Shown: positions 1-10,395 of the stretch, one piece after another
Position numbering within the stretch: the first letter of the stretch is position 1
Layout of the letters: every line of letters begins with the position of its first letter
From: JAHRAW01 sp965262585
Lineage (GTDB): Bacteria > Pseudomonadota > Gammaproteobacteria > Arenicellales > Poriferihabitantaceae
Reading direction: 5' to 3'
Length of the DNA stretch: 64,000 nucleotides
Assembly: GCA_965262585.1 (NCBI GenBank)
Contig: OZ253546.1
Coordinates: 2,418,001-2,482,000 of the forward strand
Notes under the pieces: generated by a model
Told to the model about the DNA's origin: nothing
The model's input: only the letters and a program-made list of their open reading frames with translations
Database searches by the model: none
Translations under genes and position numbers: made by a program

Positions 1-1
1 C

Positions 2-3000
2 TTGGACGGCAGCAACAGCAGCGATCCGGAAAATCAGACGCTGACCTATGAGTGGTCGGTGAGTTCCATTACCGGGACGCCGTCAGTGACGCTGACTGGC
101 AGAAATACCGCAACCCCGAGTTTCACTGCGCCGTCTGAGCAGTTGGAGGATATCCGGTACGTTCTCGAACTGACGGTTGCCGATCCGAGCGGACGTGAAG
201 ACAGCAACACGACCATCGTAACCGTAGTCGCCGGGGACAATGACCCGCCGACCGCCAATGCGGGCATCGACCAAAACGTGAATGAGGGCGATTTGGTGAG
301 ACTGATTGGCACCGCCAGCAATGATCCAGAGGGCAGGACTCTGACCTATGCGTGGACGCAGACCGGCGGCGTGCCGACGGTGACTTTGAGCAACTCGACT
401 GCCGAAACTCCGAGTTTCACGGCGCCGAATTTGTTGGAGAATACTACTTTGACCTTCAGCCTGACGGTGAATGATGGAACCAAGGATTCGGTGGCGATGG
501 CTGATGCTGAGGTAGCAATCACCATAACCGCAACCGACGACTTGCCCACCGCCGATGCCGGTCCGGCGCAGACCGTGAATGGAGGCGTGACCGTAACCTT
601 GGACGGTAGCCGTAGTAGTGACCCAGAACTCCCGACAGTGTTTTATGCGTGGACGCAAACCGGCGGTATGGCGGTGAATTTGAGCGATGCGACTGCCGTA
701 GACCCGACTTTCACGGCGCCCGGTTTGGGGGTTGATACTAATTTGACCTTCAGCCTGACGGTCGCTGACGGAGAGAACGACTCGGCGGCGGCGTCTACGG
801 TGGTAATCACCATAATCACAAACAACACCCCACCGACCGCCGATGCCGGGGCTGATCAAAGCGTGCGGGTGAGCGGCATGGTCACTTTAGACGGCAGTGC
901 CAGCAGCGACACGGGCGGCTCGATAGCCGCTTATCTGTGGACGGTTACCCCGCAAACACGGGGGAGTTTTGCTGATGAGACCATCGAACGACCGGTATTC
1001 ACCGCCTCTGAGCCGGGAACCGCCACCGTTGCTTTAGCGGTCACGGACAATGAAGGCGCCACGCATATCGACACCGCAACCATCGAAATATCCTCGGTGC
1101 CGAATGTGCCGCCGGTGGCAAATGCCGGGGATGATCAAAGCGTGCGGGTGGGCGGTGCCACCATAACGTTAAACGGAACTGCCAGCAGCGACACGGGCGG
1201 CATGATAGATACTTATCTGTGGACGGTTGTCCCGACAACACGGGGGAGTTTTAATAATGATGGCATCGCAGAGCCGGTGTTCACCGCCTCTGAGCCGGGA
1301 ACCGCCACCGTTACCTTAATGGTCACGGACAATGACGGCGAATCGCATACCGACGAAGTGTCCATCGACATATTCCCGGCGACCAGTGCCTATACGCTGA
1401 CCGCCCCGGCCAATCAGAACTTTACCCGTGGTGTGGATGTGAATGTGATCCTGCCTCCGGTTGTTACCACCAACGGCAGAACAGTGACCTACGCCGTCAG
1501 CGGGGAGATTGTCACGCGATTGGGCTTGACCTTGGATGCGAACTCCCGCGTTCTCACCGGCAATTTTGGGGTGGTGGATTACACCGTTGGCACTGCAACC
1601 TACACCGCCAATGACGGCTTCGACAATAACCCCGTCGCCACCGAGACCTTTCAGGTGACACCTTATGATGAGCCGGAGTTGCCGGATGTGGGCGATGTCG
1701 AATATACCGTGAACGAGGTAATCACCAACCTAACCCTGCCAGTCGGCACGAGCCTCGGTGCGCCGACTCCGACCTACACCCTGACCGGCGCCATACCGCC
1801 CGGCTTGGTTTATAACGATACAACCCGCGTACTCTCCGGCACACCCACCACTGAGGCAAGCGCGGTCACTTTGACCTATCGATTAACAGACGGCAATCGT
1901 GCCGTCGCTGAAGACACTTTCACCGTAAACATCAATGCCGCGGCGTCGGTGCTACCCACCCCATCCGACGATGATTTTGTAACCACTTGGCGTGTCGCGG
2001 ATGGCGAAAACATCACCATTCCCATCTTTACCGGAACCGGTGCGCCAACCTACAACTACACCGTGGTTTGGGGCGATGGTGAGTTTGACGCCGACGTTAG
2101 CAACGCCGCCACCCATACCTACACCACGGGGGGCGAATATGAAGTGCGCATCAGCGGCACTTTCCCACGGATTTTCTTTAATAATGATGCCGCCAATAGA
2201 ACCAACATCATCGACATCATGCAATGGGGCAATCAACCCTGGGCTTCCCTGGAGCGATCTTTTTACGGCGCAACCAATGTGGAAATGTCGGCAACCGATG
2301 AACCTGAATTAACTAATGTTACCGATATGCGTTTTATGTTTTCCGGTGCCACTTCCTTTAATGCGGATATTAATGATTGGAATGTGAGCACGATTACCTC
2401 TATGGGTAATATGTTTGATGGCGCTACTTCCTTTAATCAGCCGCTTAATGATTGGGCTATGGGCAGCGTTGCCAATACGAGCAGAATGTTTATGAATGCC
2501 AGTGCCTTCAATCAGAACATTGGTGGTTGGACTGTGAGCGGCGTTACCACCATGCACAATATGTTTAATGGCGCCACTTCCTTTGATCAAGATATCGGTA
2601 ATTGGAATGTGAGTGTGGTTACCGATATGAACAATATGTTTAATGGCGCCACTGCCTTTGATCAGGATATTGGTGATTGGGATGTGGGTAGCGTTAGCGA
2701 TATGACTGCTATGTTTACTGGCGTCACGCTTTCGGTGGCTAACTACGATGCGTTATTGACCGGTTGGGCTGATACCAGCGGCCAAACGACACTACGAACC
2801 GGCATTACCTTCGATGCCGGAAATTCCCAGTGGTGCACCGCCACCACCGCCAGAAATATGTTGACTGATACCGGCGGCACTAATTGGACGATTAACGATG
2901 GCCTACAAGTCGCCACTTGCGGCGATACCACGCTGAGTGCCCTGTCGCTGTCGGGTGGGACGTTGAATGAAACTTTTGATGCGGCTACCACTGCCTACAC

Positions 3001-6000
3001 CACATCGCTTGGTGAGGGCACCACCAGCACCACCATCACCGCAACCACCGCCACCAACACCGCCGCCTTCGTAATCACCGGCACTAATACGGATGGCGCA
3101 CTAACCGTAACTAGTGACACCGAAGTCTCAGGCTTAATCGCAGGCGCGAACATCATCACCATCACCGTAACCGCCCAAGACCAAGTTGCCACACGGCCCT
3201 ATACCATCACCGCCACCGTAGCGGACACCGTAGTTGCCAACAACCCGCCGGTTGCCAAAGCCGGGGATGATCAAAGCGTGCGGGTAGGCGGCACCGTCAA
3301 TTTAGACGGCAGTGGCAGCACCGACGACGACACGATAGCCAGTTATATGTGGACGGTTGACGACTCAGCGCTGGGGACTTTTGATGATGCCACCATCGCA
3401 GAGCCGGTGTTCACCGCCTCTCAGCCGGGAACCGCCACCGTTACCTTAATGGTCACGGACAATGGCAGCGAATCGCATACCGACGAAGTGTCCATCGACA
3501 TATTCCCGGCGACCAGTGCCTATACGCTGACCGCCCCGGCCACTCAGAACTTTACCCGTGGTGTGGATGTGGATGTGACCCTGCCCGAGGTCGACGACAC
3601 CAACGGCAGAACAGTGACCTACGCCGTCAGCGGGGAGATTGTCACGCGATTGGGCTTGACCTTGGATGCGACCACTCGAGTTCTCACCGGCAATTTTGGG
3701 GTGGTGGATTACACCGTCGGCACTGCAACCTACACCGCCAATGACGGCTTCGACAATAACCCCGTCGCCACCGAGACCTTTCAGGTGACACCTTATGACG
3801 CGCCGTTGTTGCCGGATGTGACCAATCAAATCTATACCGCAAACGTGGCAATCACCAACCTAACCCTGCCAGTCGGCACGAGCCTCGGTGCGCCGACTCC
3901 GACCTACACCCTGACCGGCACCCTGCCGACCGGCTTGGTCCATAACAACCGCATAATCTCCGGCACACCCACCACTGAGGCAAACGCGGTCGAATTGACC
4001 TACCAATTAACAGACGGCAACGGTGCCTCCGATGTAGACACTTTCAACATAACCATCAATGCCGCGGCGTCGGTGCTACCTACCTCAACCGCCGATGATT
4101 TTGTAACCACTTGGCGTGTCGCGGATGGCGAAAACATCACCATTCCCATCTTTACCGGAACCGGTGCGCCAACCTACAACTACACCGTGGTTTGGGGCGA
4201 TGGTGAGTTTGACGCCGACGTTAGCAACGCCGCCACCCATACCTACACCACGGGGGGCGAATATGAAGTGCGCATCAGCGGCACTTTCCCACGGATTTAC
4301 TTTAATAATGATGCCGCCAATAGAACCAACATCATCGACATCACACAATGGGGCAATCAACCCTGGGCTTCCCTGGAGCGATCTTTTTACGGCGCAACCA
4401 ATGTGGAAATGTCGGCAACCGATGAACCTGATTTAAGAAATGTTAGCGATATGCGTTTTATGTTTTCCGGTGCCACTTCCTTTAACGCGGATATTAATGA
4501 TTGGAATGTGAGCACGATTACCTCTATGGGTAATATGTTTGATGGCGCTACTTCCTTTAATCAGCCGCTTAATAATTGGGCTATGGGCAGCGTTGCCAAT
4601 ACGAGCAGAATGTTTATGAATGCCAGTGCCTTCAATCAGAACATTGGTGGTTGGACTGTGAGCGGCGTTACCACCATGCACAATATGTTTAATGGCGCCA
4701 CTTCCTTTGATCAAGATATCGGTAATTGGAATGTGAGTGTGGTTACCGATATGAATAATATGTTTAATGGCGCCACTGCTTTTGATCAAGATATTGGTGA
4801 TTGGGATGTGGGTAGCGTTAGCGATATGACTGCTATGTTTACTGGCGTCACGCTTTCGGTGGCTAACTACGATTCGTTATTGACCGGTTGGGCTAATACC
4901 AGCGGCCAAACGACATTACAAACCAGCATTACCTTCGATGCCGGAGATTCCCAGTGGTGCGAAGCCACCACCGCCAGAAATACTTTGGAGAGCACAAATT
5001 CCTGGACGATTACCGATGGCATGCAAGTCGCCACTTGCGGCGATACCACGCTGAGCGCCCTGTCGCTGTCGCCCGGGTCGTTGAATGAAACTTTTGATGC
5101 GGCTACCACTGCCTACACCACATCGCTTGGTGAGGGCACCACCAGCACCACCATCACCGCAACCACCACCAATGCCGATGGTGCCGCCTTCGTAATCGCC
5201 GGCACTAATACGGATGGCACCGCACTAACCGTAACTAGTGACACCCAAGTCTCAGGCTTAATCGCAGGCGCGAACACCATCACCATTACCGTAACCGCCC
5301 AAGACCAAGTTGCCACACGGCCCTATACCATCACCGCCACCGTAGCGGACACCGTAGTTGTCAACAACCCGCCGGTTGCCGAAGCCGGGGATGATCAAAG
5401 CGTGCGGGTGGGCGGCACGGTAACGTTAAACGGAACTGGCAGCAGCGACTCGGACGGCACGATAGCGGGTTATATGTGGACGGTTGACGACTCAGCGCTG
5501 GGGACTTTTGATGATGCCACCATCGCAGAGCCGGTGTTCACCGCCACTCAGCCGGGGACGGCAACAATTACTTTAACGGTCACGGACGATGACAGCGCAT
5601 CGAATACCAACACCGACAACACCCTCCAATTCGAAATATACCCGGCGATCAGTGCCTATACGCTTGCCAACCCGGGCACTCAGAACTATACCCGTGACAA
5701 GGCCGTGAGTGTGGTCCTGCCCCCGGCCATCATCACCGGTGGCGACGCCGGCAGAACGCCGAACTACTCCCTGACCGGCACCCTGCCAACCGGCTTGTCC
5801 TTTACCCAAAGTACCCGCACCATCACCGGCACTATTGGAGATCTGACGACCTACGATTCCCGCAATGTAACCTACAGAGTCGGAGACGACATCGCAACTG
5901 TGGTCAACAGCGTAACCTTTGCGGTGGTTCCCTATAACACGCCGTTGTTGCCGACGGGTTTGGGCGATAAAACCTATCCCCCAAACGTGGCAATCACCGA

Positions 6001-9000
6001 CCTAACCCTGCCGGAAGGCATGGCCGGCCGCATCGGTGCGCCGCCACGGGTTTATGGCCTGACCGGCACCATACCGCCCGGCCTGTCCTTTACTGCAGCC
6101 ACCCGCGTGCTCTCCGGCACGCCCACTACTGAGGCACCCGCGGTCACCTTGACCTACCGATTAATAGACTCCAACGGTGCTGACGATGACGAGACTTTCA
6201 GCGTAACCATCAGTGCCACGACGAATGTGCCGCCGGTAGCCAATGCCGGGGATGATCAAAGCGTGCGGGTGGGCGGCACCGTAACCTTAAACGGAAGTGC
6301 CAGCGACACGGACGGCTCGATAGCCACTCATCTGTGGACGGTTAGCCCGACATCACGAGGGACTTTTAATAATAGTGGCATCGCACAGCCGGTGTTCACC
6401 GCCTCTGAGGCGGGAACCGCCACCGTTACCTTAACGGTCACGGACGATGGCAACGACACGCATTCCGACACCGCAACCATCGACATATTCCCGGCGACCA
6501 GTGCCTATACGCTTGCCGCCCTGGCCAATCGGAACTTTACCCGTGGGCGGGCCGTGAATGTGACCCTGCCTGCGGTCACCACCACCAGCACCAGAACAGT
6601 GACCTACGACTTGAGCGGGGAGATTGTCACGCGATTGGGCTTGACCTTGAATGCGACCACTCGAGTTCTCACCGGCACTTTTGCGGCGGTGGATTACACC
6701 GCCGGCACTGCAACCTACACCGCCAATGACGGCTTCGATAATAACCCCGTCGCCAGCATGACCTTTCAGGTGACACCTTATGACACGCCGTTGTTGCCGG
6801 CCGTGGGCAATGTCTCTTATCCCGCAGACACTCAAATCGAAAACCTAACCCTGCCAGTCGGCACGACCGGCCGCCTCGGTGCGCCGAGTCCGACCTACAG
6901 CCTGGGCGGCACCCTGCCGACCGGCTTGGTCCATAACAACCGCATAATCTCCGGCACACCCACCACCGCCGCAAGCGCGGTCACCTTGACCTACCGATTA
7001 ACAGACGGCAACGGTGCTTCCGATGATGAGACTTTCACCATAACCATCGAAGCCGCAGCGAATTTGCCGCCGACCGTCGATGCGGGTAATCCACAAACCG
7101 TAGCCGAGGGTGCATCGGTAACTTTGACCGGCAGCGGCAGCGACCCGGAAGGCGAGACAGTGACCTTTATGTGGACGCAAGTCGGCAGCACACCGGCGGT
7201 GAGTTTGACGAATGCGTCTACGACAACCGCGACTTTCACCGCGCCTACGCAGTTGGCGACTAATGTGCGATTGACTTTCCGCCTGACCGCAACCGAACCG
7301 GGCGGCGGTCAAAGCGGAAGCGACACAGTAATAATCACCGTAACCGCTGGCCCCAACGATCCGCCCACCGCCAATGCGGGCCCCAGCCAAACCGTGGGAG
7401 AGGGTGCGACGGTGAGGCTGGACGGCAGTGCCAGCAACGATCCTGAAGACCAGCCGCTGACCTTTGCGTGGACGCAGACCGCCGGGCAGACGGTGGACTT
7501 GCGTAATGCAAACACCGCCAACGCAACTTTCACGGCACCGGATGAGTTACTAACGGATGCGACCTTGACCTTCAGCCTGACGGTTCGTGATGGAACGCAG
7601 CCTTCGGCAGCAGCGGATACGGTAGTAATCACCGTAACCGCTGGCCCCAACGATCCGCCCATCGCCAATGCCGGGCCTGACCGAGGAGTGGCTGAAGGCG
7701 TGCCGATAACTTTGAATGGTAGCGGTACGGATCCGGAAGGCGAGCCGCTGACTTATTCGTGGACGCAGACCGGCACACCGATGGTGACCTTGAGTGATGT
7801 GACTGCCGCTATGCCGACTTTCACCTCACCGAGTCGAGCGATGCCAGAAGATGATGCGTTGACCTTCAGCCTGACTTTCGAACTGACCGTTACCGCCCCG
7901 AACGGAGCCACGGACACAGACCAAGTAATCGTGAGTAACGCTAGTGACATTAGCGCCGAAGACATCGTCCACATCACCGCAGTGGTCTTGCCGGAAATTG
8001 CCCAGGCCCTGTCCTCCAGCATCGGTAGCGCGATTACCCAGCGCATTGAATCATCCGCCAACCCGGTGACGCCGCCCAGCCTCAACTTCGGCGGCCTCAA
8101 CATCGACGACCAAGCAAGCATAGAAAGCGTGATAGGCGTATTACAAACCCACGGCGAAGCCATGAGCAAAGGCGACCGTGCGGCCAAAGAATTATTGGCC
8201 GGTTCCAATTTTGTGTTGCCGATGAACGCCGGCAATGGCGAAGCGTCCGGCGGTTCTTCACCGGCATTTTGGGGCAGCGGCGAATACCGTGAATTATCCG
8301 GCGATAGCGGGGGTTTGAACTGGGACGGCGAATTATCCGGCATACACCTCGGCTTCGATGCGCGCGTGAACCCGGACTTATTGGCCGGCGTGTCGGTTTC
8401 ATGGTTGCGGGGCGACTTTGAGTATGACGGCGCGACTGGTTTGGTGGAGACTCTGAGTGCCGGCCAAGACAAAGGCGAATACGACATCGACCTGACCAGC
8501 ATCAATCCCTATATCGGCTGGAGCACCGGCACCTTGGATTTATGGGCAACCGCCGGACATGGTGAAGGCGATTTGGAAATCAAAGCCGAGGGCGGTGTCC
8601 GGCGTGTCAGCGACCTCAACCTACAAACCATCGGCATCGGCGGCAGCAGCGAGTTGTGGCAGATGGGCGTAACCGATGTGCGCTTGAAAGGCGAATTGGC
8701 GTATACCCAGTTGGAAATCGAAGGCAGCGACAGAGATGGCGCTGAAATCACCGCTCAAGATGTGGACGCAGCCCGCGTGCGGCTTTCCATAGAATCCAAA
8801 CAAACGCACACACTCGCGAACGGCGCATTGTATGAACCATCGGTAGAAGTCGGCCTCCGCTATGACGGCGGCGACGGCGAAACCGGCGGCGGTGCCGAAA
8901 TCGGCGGCGGATTACGCTACAGCGACCCGGCAACTAGAGTAACCATAGAAGGCCGCGCCCGCGCCTTAGTCGGAAGCGGCGGCAACTATCGAGAATGGGG

Positions 9001-9385
9001 AATCAGCGGTAGTCTGCGCCTACAACCCGGCGCAGACGGCCAAGGCCTATCCCTAGCCATAAGCCCCGGCTACGGCGAAAGCGGCACCGGAATCCAAGCC
9101 CTCTGGGATCAAGGCCTACTCGACACCGACACCGCCAACAAAGAAGATCCCACCGCCACCTACCGGACCTACTTAGACGCCCGCATAGGCTACGGCTTAC
9201 CCATGCGCCACTGGGATGGCCTCTTAACCCCCTACACCGAACTAACCATCGGCACCACCGACAGTTACCGCCTAGGCCTAAACTGGAAATCCGGCACCAA
9301 ATACAACCTAACCCTATCCAGCGAACGCCGAGATGGCACCACCCCAACCCAAGCCGTCCTGCTAAAAGGCGAAGTAAAGTTCTAA
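2..9385 (+). CDS. Giant surface protein with PKD/K319-like, Ig-like, BspA/DUF285 repeats and C-terminal beta-barrel (5' partial)
   Basis: The reading frame is open from the window edge, so the N-terminus and signal peptide are missing; 3127 residues are visible. Order of parts: three K319/PKD-like domains (motifs such as DAGPAQTVNGG and TYAWTQTGG), two PKD-like domains (NAGDDQSVRVGG), putative Ig domains (GLVYNDTTRVLSGTPT), a DUF285/BspA-type block with units like MFNGATSFDQDIGNWNVS, and a cadherin-like domain (TTLSALSLSGGTLNETFD). This series then repeats almost exactly, followed by PKD/Ig pairs without DUF285, three more K319-like domains, a linker, and from about residue 2750 an autotransporter-like beta-barrel ending in Phe (LLKGEVKF). 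The family architecture indicates outer-membrane anchoring with a long exposed stalk, probably adhesive. The ligand is unknown. The last 500 bases use more C-ending and CTA codons than the stalk, which suggests the barrel and stalk have different histories. Confidence 0.85.
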   Translation: MDGSNSSDPENQTLTYEWSVSSITGTPSVTLTGRNTATPSFTAPSEQLEDIRYVLELTVADPSGREDSNTTIVTVVAGDNDPPTANAGIDQNVNEGDLVRLIGTASNDPEGRTLTYAWTQTGGVPTVTLSNSTAETPSFTAPNLLENTTLTFSLTVNDGTKDSVAMADAEVAITITATDDLPTADAGPAQTVNGGVTVTLDGSRSSDPELPTVFYAWTQTGGMAVNLSDATAVDPTFTAPGLGVDTNLTFSLTVADGENDSAAASTVVITIITNNTPPTADAGADQSVRVSGMVTLDGSASSDTGGSIAAYLWTVTPQTRGSFADETIERPVFTASEPGTATVALAVTDNEGATHIDTATIEISSVPNVPPVANAGDDQSVRVGGATITLNGTASSDTGGMIDTYLWTVVPTTRGSFNNDGIAEPVFTASEPGTATVTLMVTDNDGESHTDEVSIDIFPATSAYTLTAPANQNFTRGVDVNVILPPVVTTNGRTVTYAVSGEIVTRLGLTLDANSRVLTGNFGVVDYTVGTATYTANDGFDNNPVATETFQVTPYDEPELPDVGDVEYTVNEVITNLTLPVGTSLGAPTPTYTLTGAIPPGLVYNDTTRVLSGTPTTEASAVTLTYRLTDGNRAVAEDTFTVNINAAASVLPTPSDDDFVTTWRVADGENITIPIFTGTGAPTYNYTVVWGDGEFDADVSNAATHTYTTGGEYEVRISGTFPRIFFNNDAANRTNIIDIMQWGNQPWASLERSFYGATNVEMSATDEPELTNVTDMRFMFSGATSFNADINDWNVSTITSMGNMFDGATSFNQPLNDWAMGSVANTSRMFMNASAFNQNIGGWTVSGVTTMHNMFNGATSFDQDIGNWNVSVVTDMNNMFNGATAFDQDIGDWDVGSVSDMTAMFTGVTLSVANYDALLTGWADTSGQTTLRTGITFDAGNSQWCTATTARNMLTDTGGTNWTINDGLQVATCGDTTLSALSLSGGTLNETFDAATTAYTTSLGEGTTSTTITATTATNTAAFVITGTNTDGALTVTSDTEVSGLIAGANIITITVTAQDQVATRPYTITATVADTVVANNPPVAKAGDDQSVRVGGTVNLDGSGSTDDDTIASYMWTVDDSALGTFDDATIAEPVFTASQPGTATVTLMVTDNGSESHTDEVSIDIFPATSAYTLTAPATQNFTRGVDVDVTLPEVDDTNGRTVTYAVSGEIVTRLGLTLDATTRVLTGNFGVVDYTVGTATYTANDGFDNNPVATETFQVTPYDAPLLPDVTNQIYTANVAITNLTLPVGTSLGAPTPTYTLTGTLPTGLVHNNRIISGTPTTEANAVELTYQLTDGNGASDVDTFNITINAAASVLPTSTADDFVTTWRVADGENITIPIFTGTGAPTYNYTVVWGDGEFDADVSNAATHTYTTGGEYEVRISGTFPRIYFNNDAANRTNIIDITQWGNQPWASLERSFYGATNVEMSATDEPDLRNVSDMRFMFSGATSFNADINDWNVSTITSMGNMFDGATSFNQPLNNWAMGSVANTSRMFMNASAFNQNIGGWTVSGVTTMHNMFNGATSFDQDIGNWNVSVVTDMNNMFNGATAFDQDIGDWDVGSVSDMTAMFTGVTLSVANYDSLLTGWANTSGQTTLQTSITFDAGDSQWCEATTARNTLESTNSWTITDGMQVATCGDTTLSALSLSPGSLNETFDAATTAYTTSLGEGTTSTTITATTTNADGAAFVIAGTNTDGTALTVTSDTQVSGLIAGANTITITVTAQDQVATRPYTITATVADTVVVNNPPVAEAGDDQSVRVGGTVTLNGTGSSDSDGTIAGYMWTVDDSALGTFDDATIAEPVFTATQPGTATITLTVTDDDSASNTNTDNTLQFEIYPAISAYTLANPGTQNYTRDKAVSVVLPPAIITGGDAGRTPNYSLTGTLPTGLSFTQSTRTITGTIGDLTTYDSRNVTYRVGDDIATVVNSVTFAVVPYNTPLLPTGLGDKTYPPNVAITDLTLPEGMAGRIGAPPRVYGLTGTIPPGLSFTAATRVLSGTPTTEAPAVTLTYRLIDSNGADDDETFSVTISATTNVPPVANAGDDQSVRVGGTVTLNGSASDTDGSIATHLWTVSPTSRGTFNNSGIAQPVFTASEAGTATVTLTVTDDGNDTHSDTATIDIFPATSAYTLAALANRNFTRGRAVNVTLPAVTTTSTRTVTYDLSGEIVTRLGLTLNATTRVLTGTFAAVDYTAGTATYTANDGFDNNPVASMTFQVTPYDTPLLPAVGNVSYPADTQIENLTLPVGTTGRLGAPSPTYSLGGTLPTGLVHNNRIISGTPTTAASAVTLTYRLTDGNGASDDETFTITIEAAANLPPTVDAGNPQTVAEGASVTLTGSGSDPEGETVTFMWTQVGSTPAVSLTNASTTTATFTAPTQLATNVRLTFRLTATEPGGGQSGSDTVIITVTAGPNDPPTANAGPSQTVGEGATVRLDGSASNDPEDQPLTFAWTQTAGQTVDLRNANTANATFTAPDELLTDATLTFSLTVRDGTQPSAAADTVVITVTAGPNDPPIANAGPDRGVAEGVPITLNGSGTDPEGEPLTYSWTQTGTPMVTLSDVTAAMPTFTSPSRAMPEDDALTFSLTFELTVTAPNGATDTDQVIVSNASDISAEDIVHITAVVLPEIAQALSSSIGSAITQRIESSANPVTPPSLNFGGLNIDDQASIESVIGVLQTHGEAMSKGDRAAKELLAGSNFVLPMNAGNGEASGGSSPAFWGSGEYRELSGDSGGLNWDGELSGIHLGFDARVNPDLLAGVSVSWLRGDFEYDGATGLVETLSAGQDKGEYDIDLTSINPYIGWSTGTLDLWATAGHGEGDLEIKAEGGVRRVSDLNLQTIGIGGSSELWQMGVTDVRLKGELAYTQLEIEGSDRDGAEITAQDVDAARVRLSIESKQTHTLANGALYEPSVEVGLRYDGGDGETGGGAEIGGGLRYSDPATRVTIEGRARALVGSGGNYREWGISGSLRLQPGADGQGLSLAISPGYGESGTGIQALWDQGLLDTDTANKEDPTATYRTYLDARIGYGLPMRHWDGLLTPYTELTIGTTDSYRLGLNWKSGTKYNLTLSSERRDGTTPTQAVLLKGEVKF
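1125..5384 (+). repeat. Two near-identical tandem copies of a ~2.1 kb coding segment
   Basis: The marker CCGGGGATGATCAAAGCG occurs at 1125, 3261, 5385 and 6246. Copy 1 (about 1125-3260) and copy 2 (about 3261-5384) align over their whole length with only scattered substitutions. The DUF285 block at about 1965-2745 matches 4089-4870 at an offset of 2124 bases (708 codons). Each copy encodes PKD, Ig-like, DUF285 and cadherin-like domains. The segments from 5385 and 6246 are shorter, more diverged copies lacking DUF285. Such high identity suggests recent duplication or gene conversion, and also a risk of assembly collapse. Confidence 0.85.
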
Positions 9386-9395
9386 GGGGCTAAAT

Positions 9396-10136
9396 AAGGA
9401 GTCGGCTATCGCAAGGCCGTCATTCCCGAACGATAGAAAAATAGGTCGCGCCAGCGACCATATTTTTCATCGTATCGGGAATCCAGAAGGCTAATAATGA
9501 GTCGGATCTCGCCGAACACTGGATTCCCGCTTTCGCGAGAATAACGGCGTAAGGAGTCGGCTATCGCCGGCATGTTGTACTGGATTCCCGTGTCCCCCAA
9601 CTCGTCATTCCCGCTGTCGCGTGAATAACGACTTGGCGGCACGAGAATGACGGGCCTGGGGAGTCGGCTATCGCCGGCATGTTGTACTGGATTCCCGTGT
9701 CCCCAACTCGTCATTCCCGCTGTCGCGTGAATGACGAGTTGGGGCACGAGAATGACGACGCCCCGCCGTCATTCCCGAACGATAGAAAAATAAGGAGCGC
9801 CAGCGACTATATTTTTCATCGTATCGGGAATCCAGAAGGCTAATAATGAGTCGACTGTCGCAGGAATGACGGGCCTGGGGAGTCGGCTATCGCCGGCATG
9901 TTGTACTGGATTCCCGTGTCCCCAACTCATCATTCCCGCTGTCGCGTGAATAACGAGTTGGGGCACGAGAATGACGACGCCCCGCCGTCATTCCCGAACG
10001 ATAGAAAAATAGGTCGCGCCAGCGACTATATTTTTCATCGTATCGGGAATCCAGAAAGCCAATAAGAAGTCGGATCTCGCAGGAATGACGGGGTTAGAAA
10101 GCGGGAATCCAGTCAAACAAACCCCGGCGTAGCCGG
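9396..10136. repeat. Repeat array 1 (families A and B, dRS3-like palindromes)
   Basis: No gene is supported here. Two inverted-repeat families alternate. Family A is 61 bp, with arms ATTCCCGAACGATAG and CATCGTATCGGGAAT around a short centre; copies lie at 9422-9482, 9771-9831 and 9990-10050. Family B is about 63-65 bp, with arms ATTCCCGTGTCCCCCAACTC and its near complement; copies lie at 9584-9648, 9691-9753 and 9910-9972. Between them are short ATTCCCGC/GCGGGAAT palindromes (for example near 9523) and the motif GGAGTCGGCTATCGCCGGCA. A GGGAATCCAG...CCCGGCGTAGCCGG unit closes the array at 10103-10136. The open frames in this stretch are simply translations of the repeats. Confidence 0.9.
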
Positions 10137-10185
10137 ACCTTTTAAGGCGCGGCTTGCGTGTGGGGGAATCTGGTGTTTTTGTGTA

Positions 10186-10248
10186 GGGACAGGTCGTGAC
10201 CTGTCCGCAGTGGCGGAGTTGCTCATTAAAGGGTCCGGCTACGCCGAG
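10186..10248. repeat. Family C dispersed repeat
   Basis: A dyad GGGACAGGTCGTGACCTGTCC is followed by GAGTTGCTCATTAAAGGGTCC. The same arrangement is found inverted at 49314-49378, with related dyads near 33112-33146 and 61770-61802. There is no coding signal. Apart from this unit nothing recognisable is seen from 10137 to the permease start at 10396. Confidence 0.6.
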
Positions 10249-10395
10249 AACATTTAACTACTTTGCGTTGTTGTTCGTTCATACCATGCTTATAAATATC
10301 CGATCTTTTTCAGGCCGTTGCCGCCGGCTGGAATCACCGCGTTTCGACCGTGCAAATTACGCCCGTGGACTGCGCAGCGCGGGTACAATGTGTCG

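Noticed and set aside
46..8933. Many long antisense frames under the giant surface gene
   Set aside because: They follow from the repetitive, low-stop composition of the sense gene; none has a recognisable domain, and they recur with the duplicated units.
9406..9966. Open frames such as MPQLVIHATAGMTSWGHGNP in the arrays
   Set aside because: The same peptides recur wherever families A and B occur, without ribosome sites; they are translations of the repeats.
9396..10110. Repeat arrays as CRISPR
   Set aside because: Units are inverted repeats of 61 and 65 bp that alternate, the DNA between them is itself repeated rather than unique, and no cas gene is in the window.
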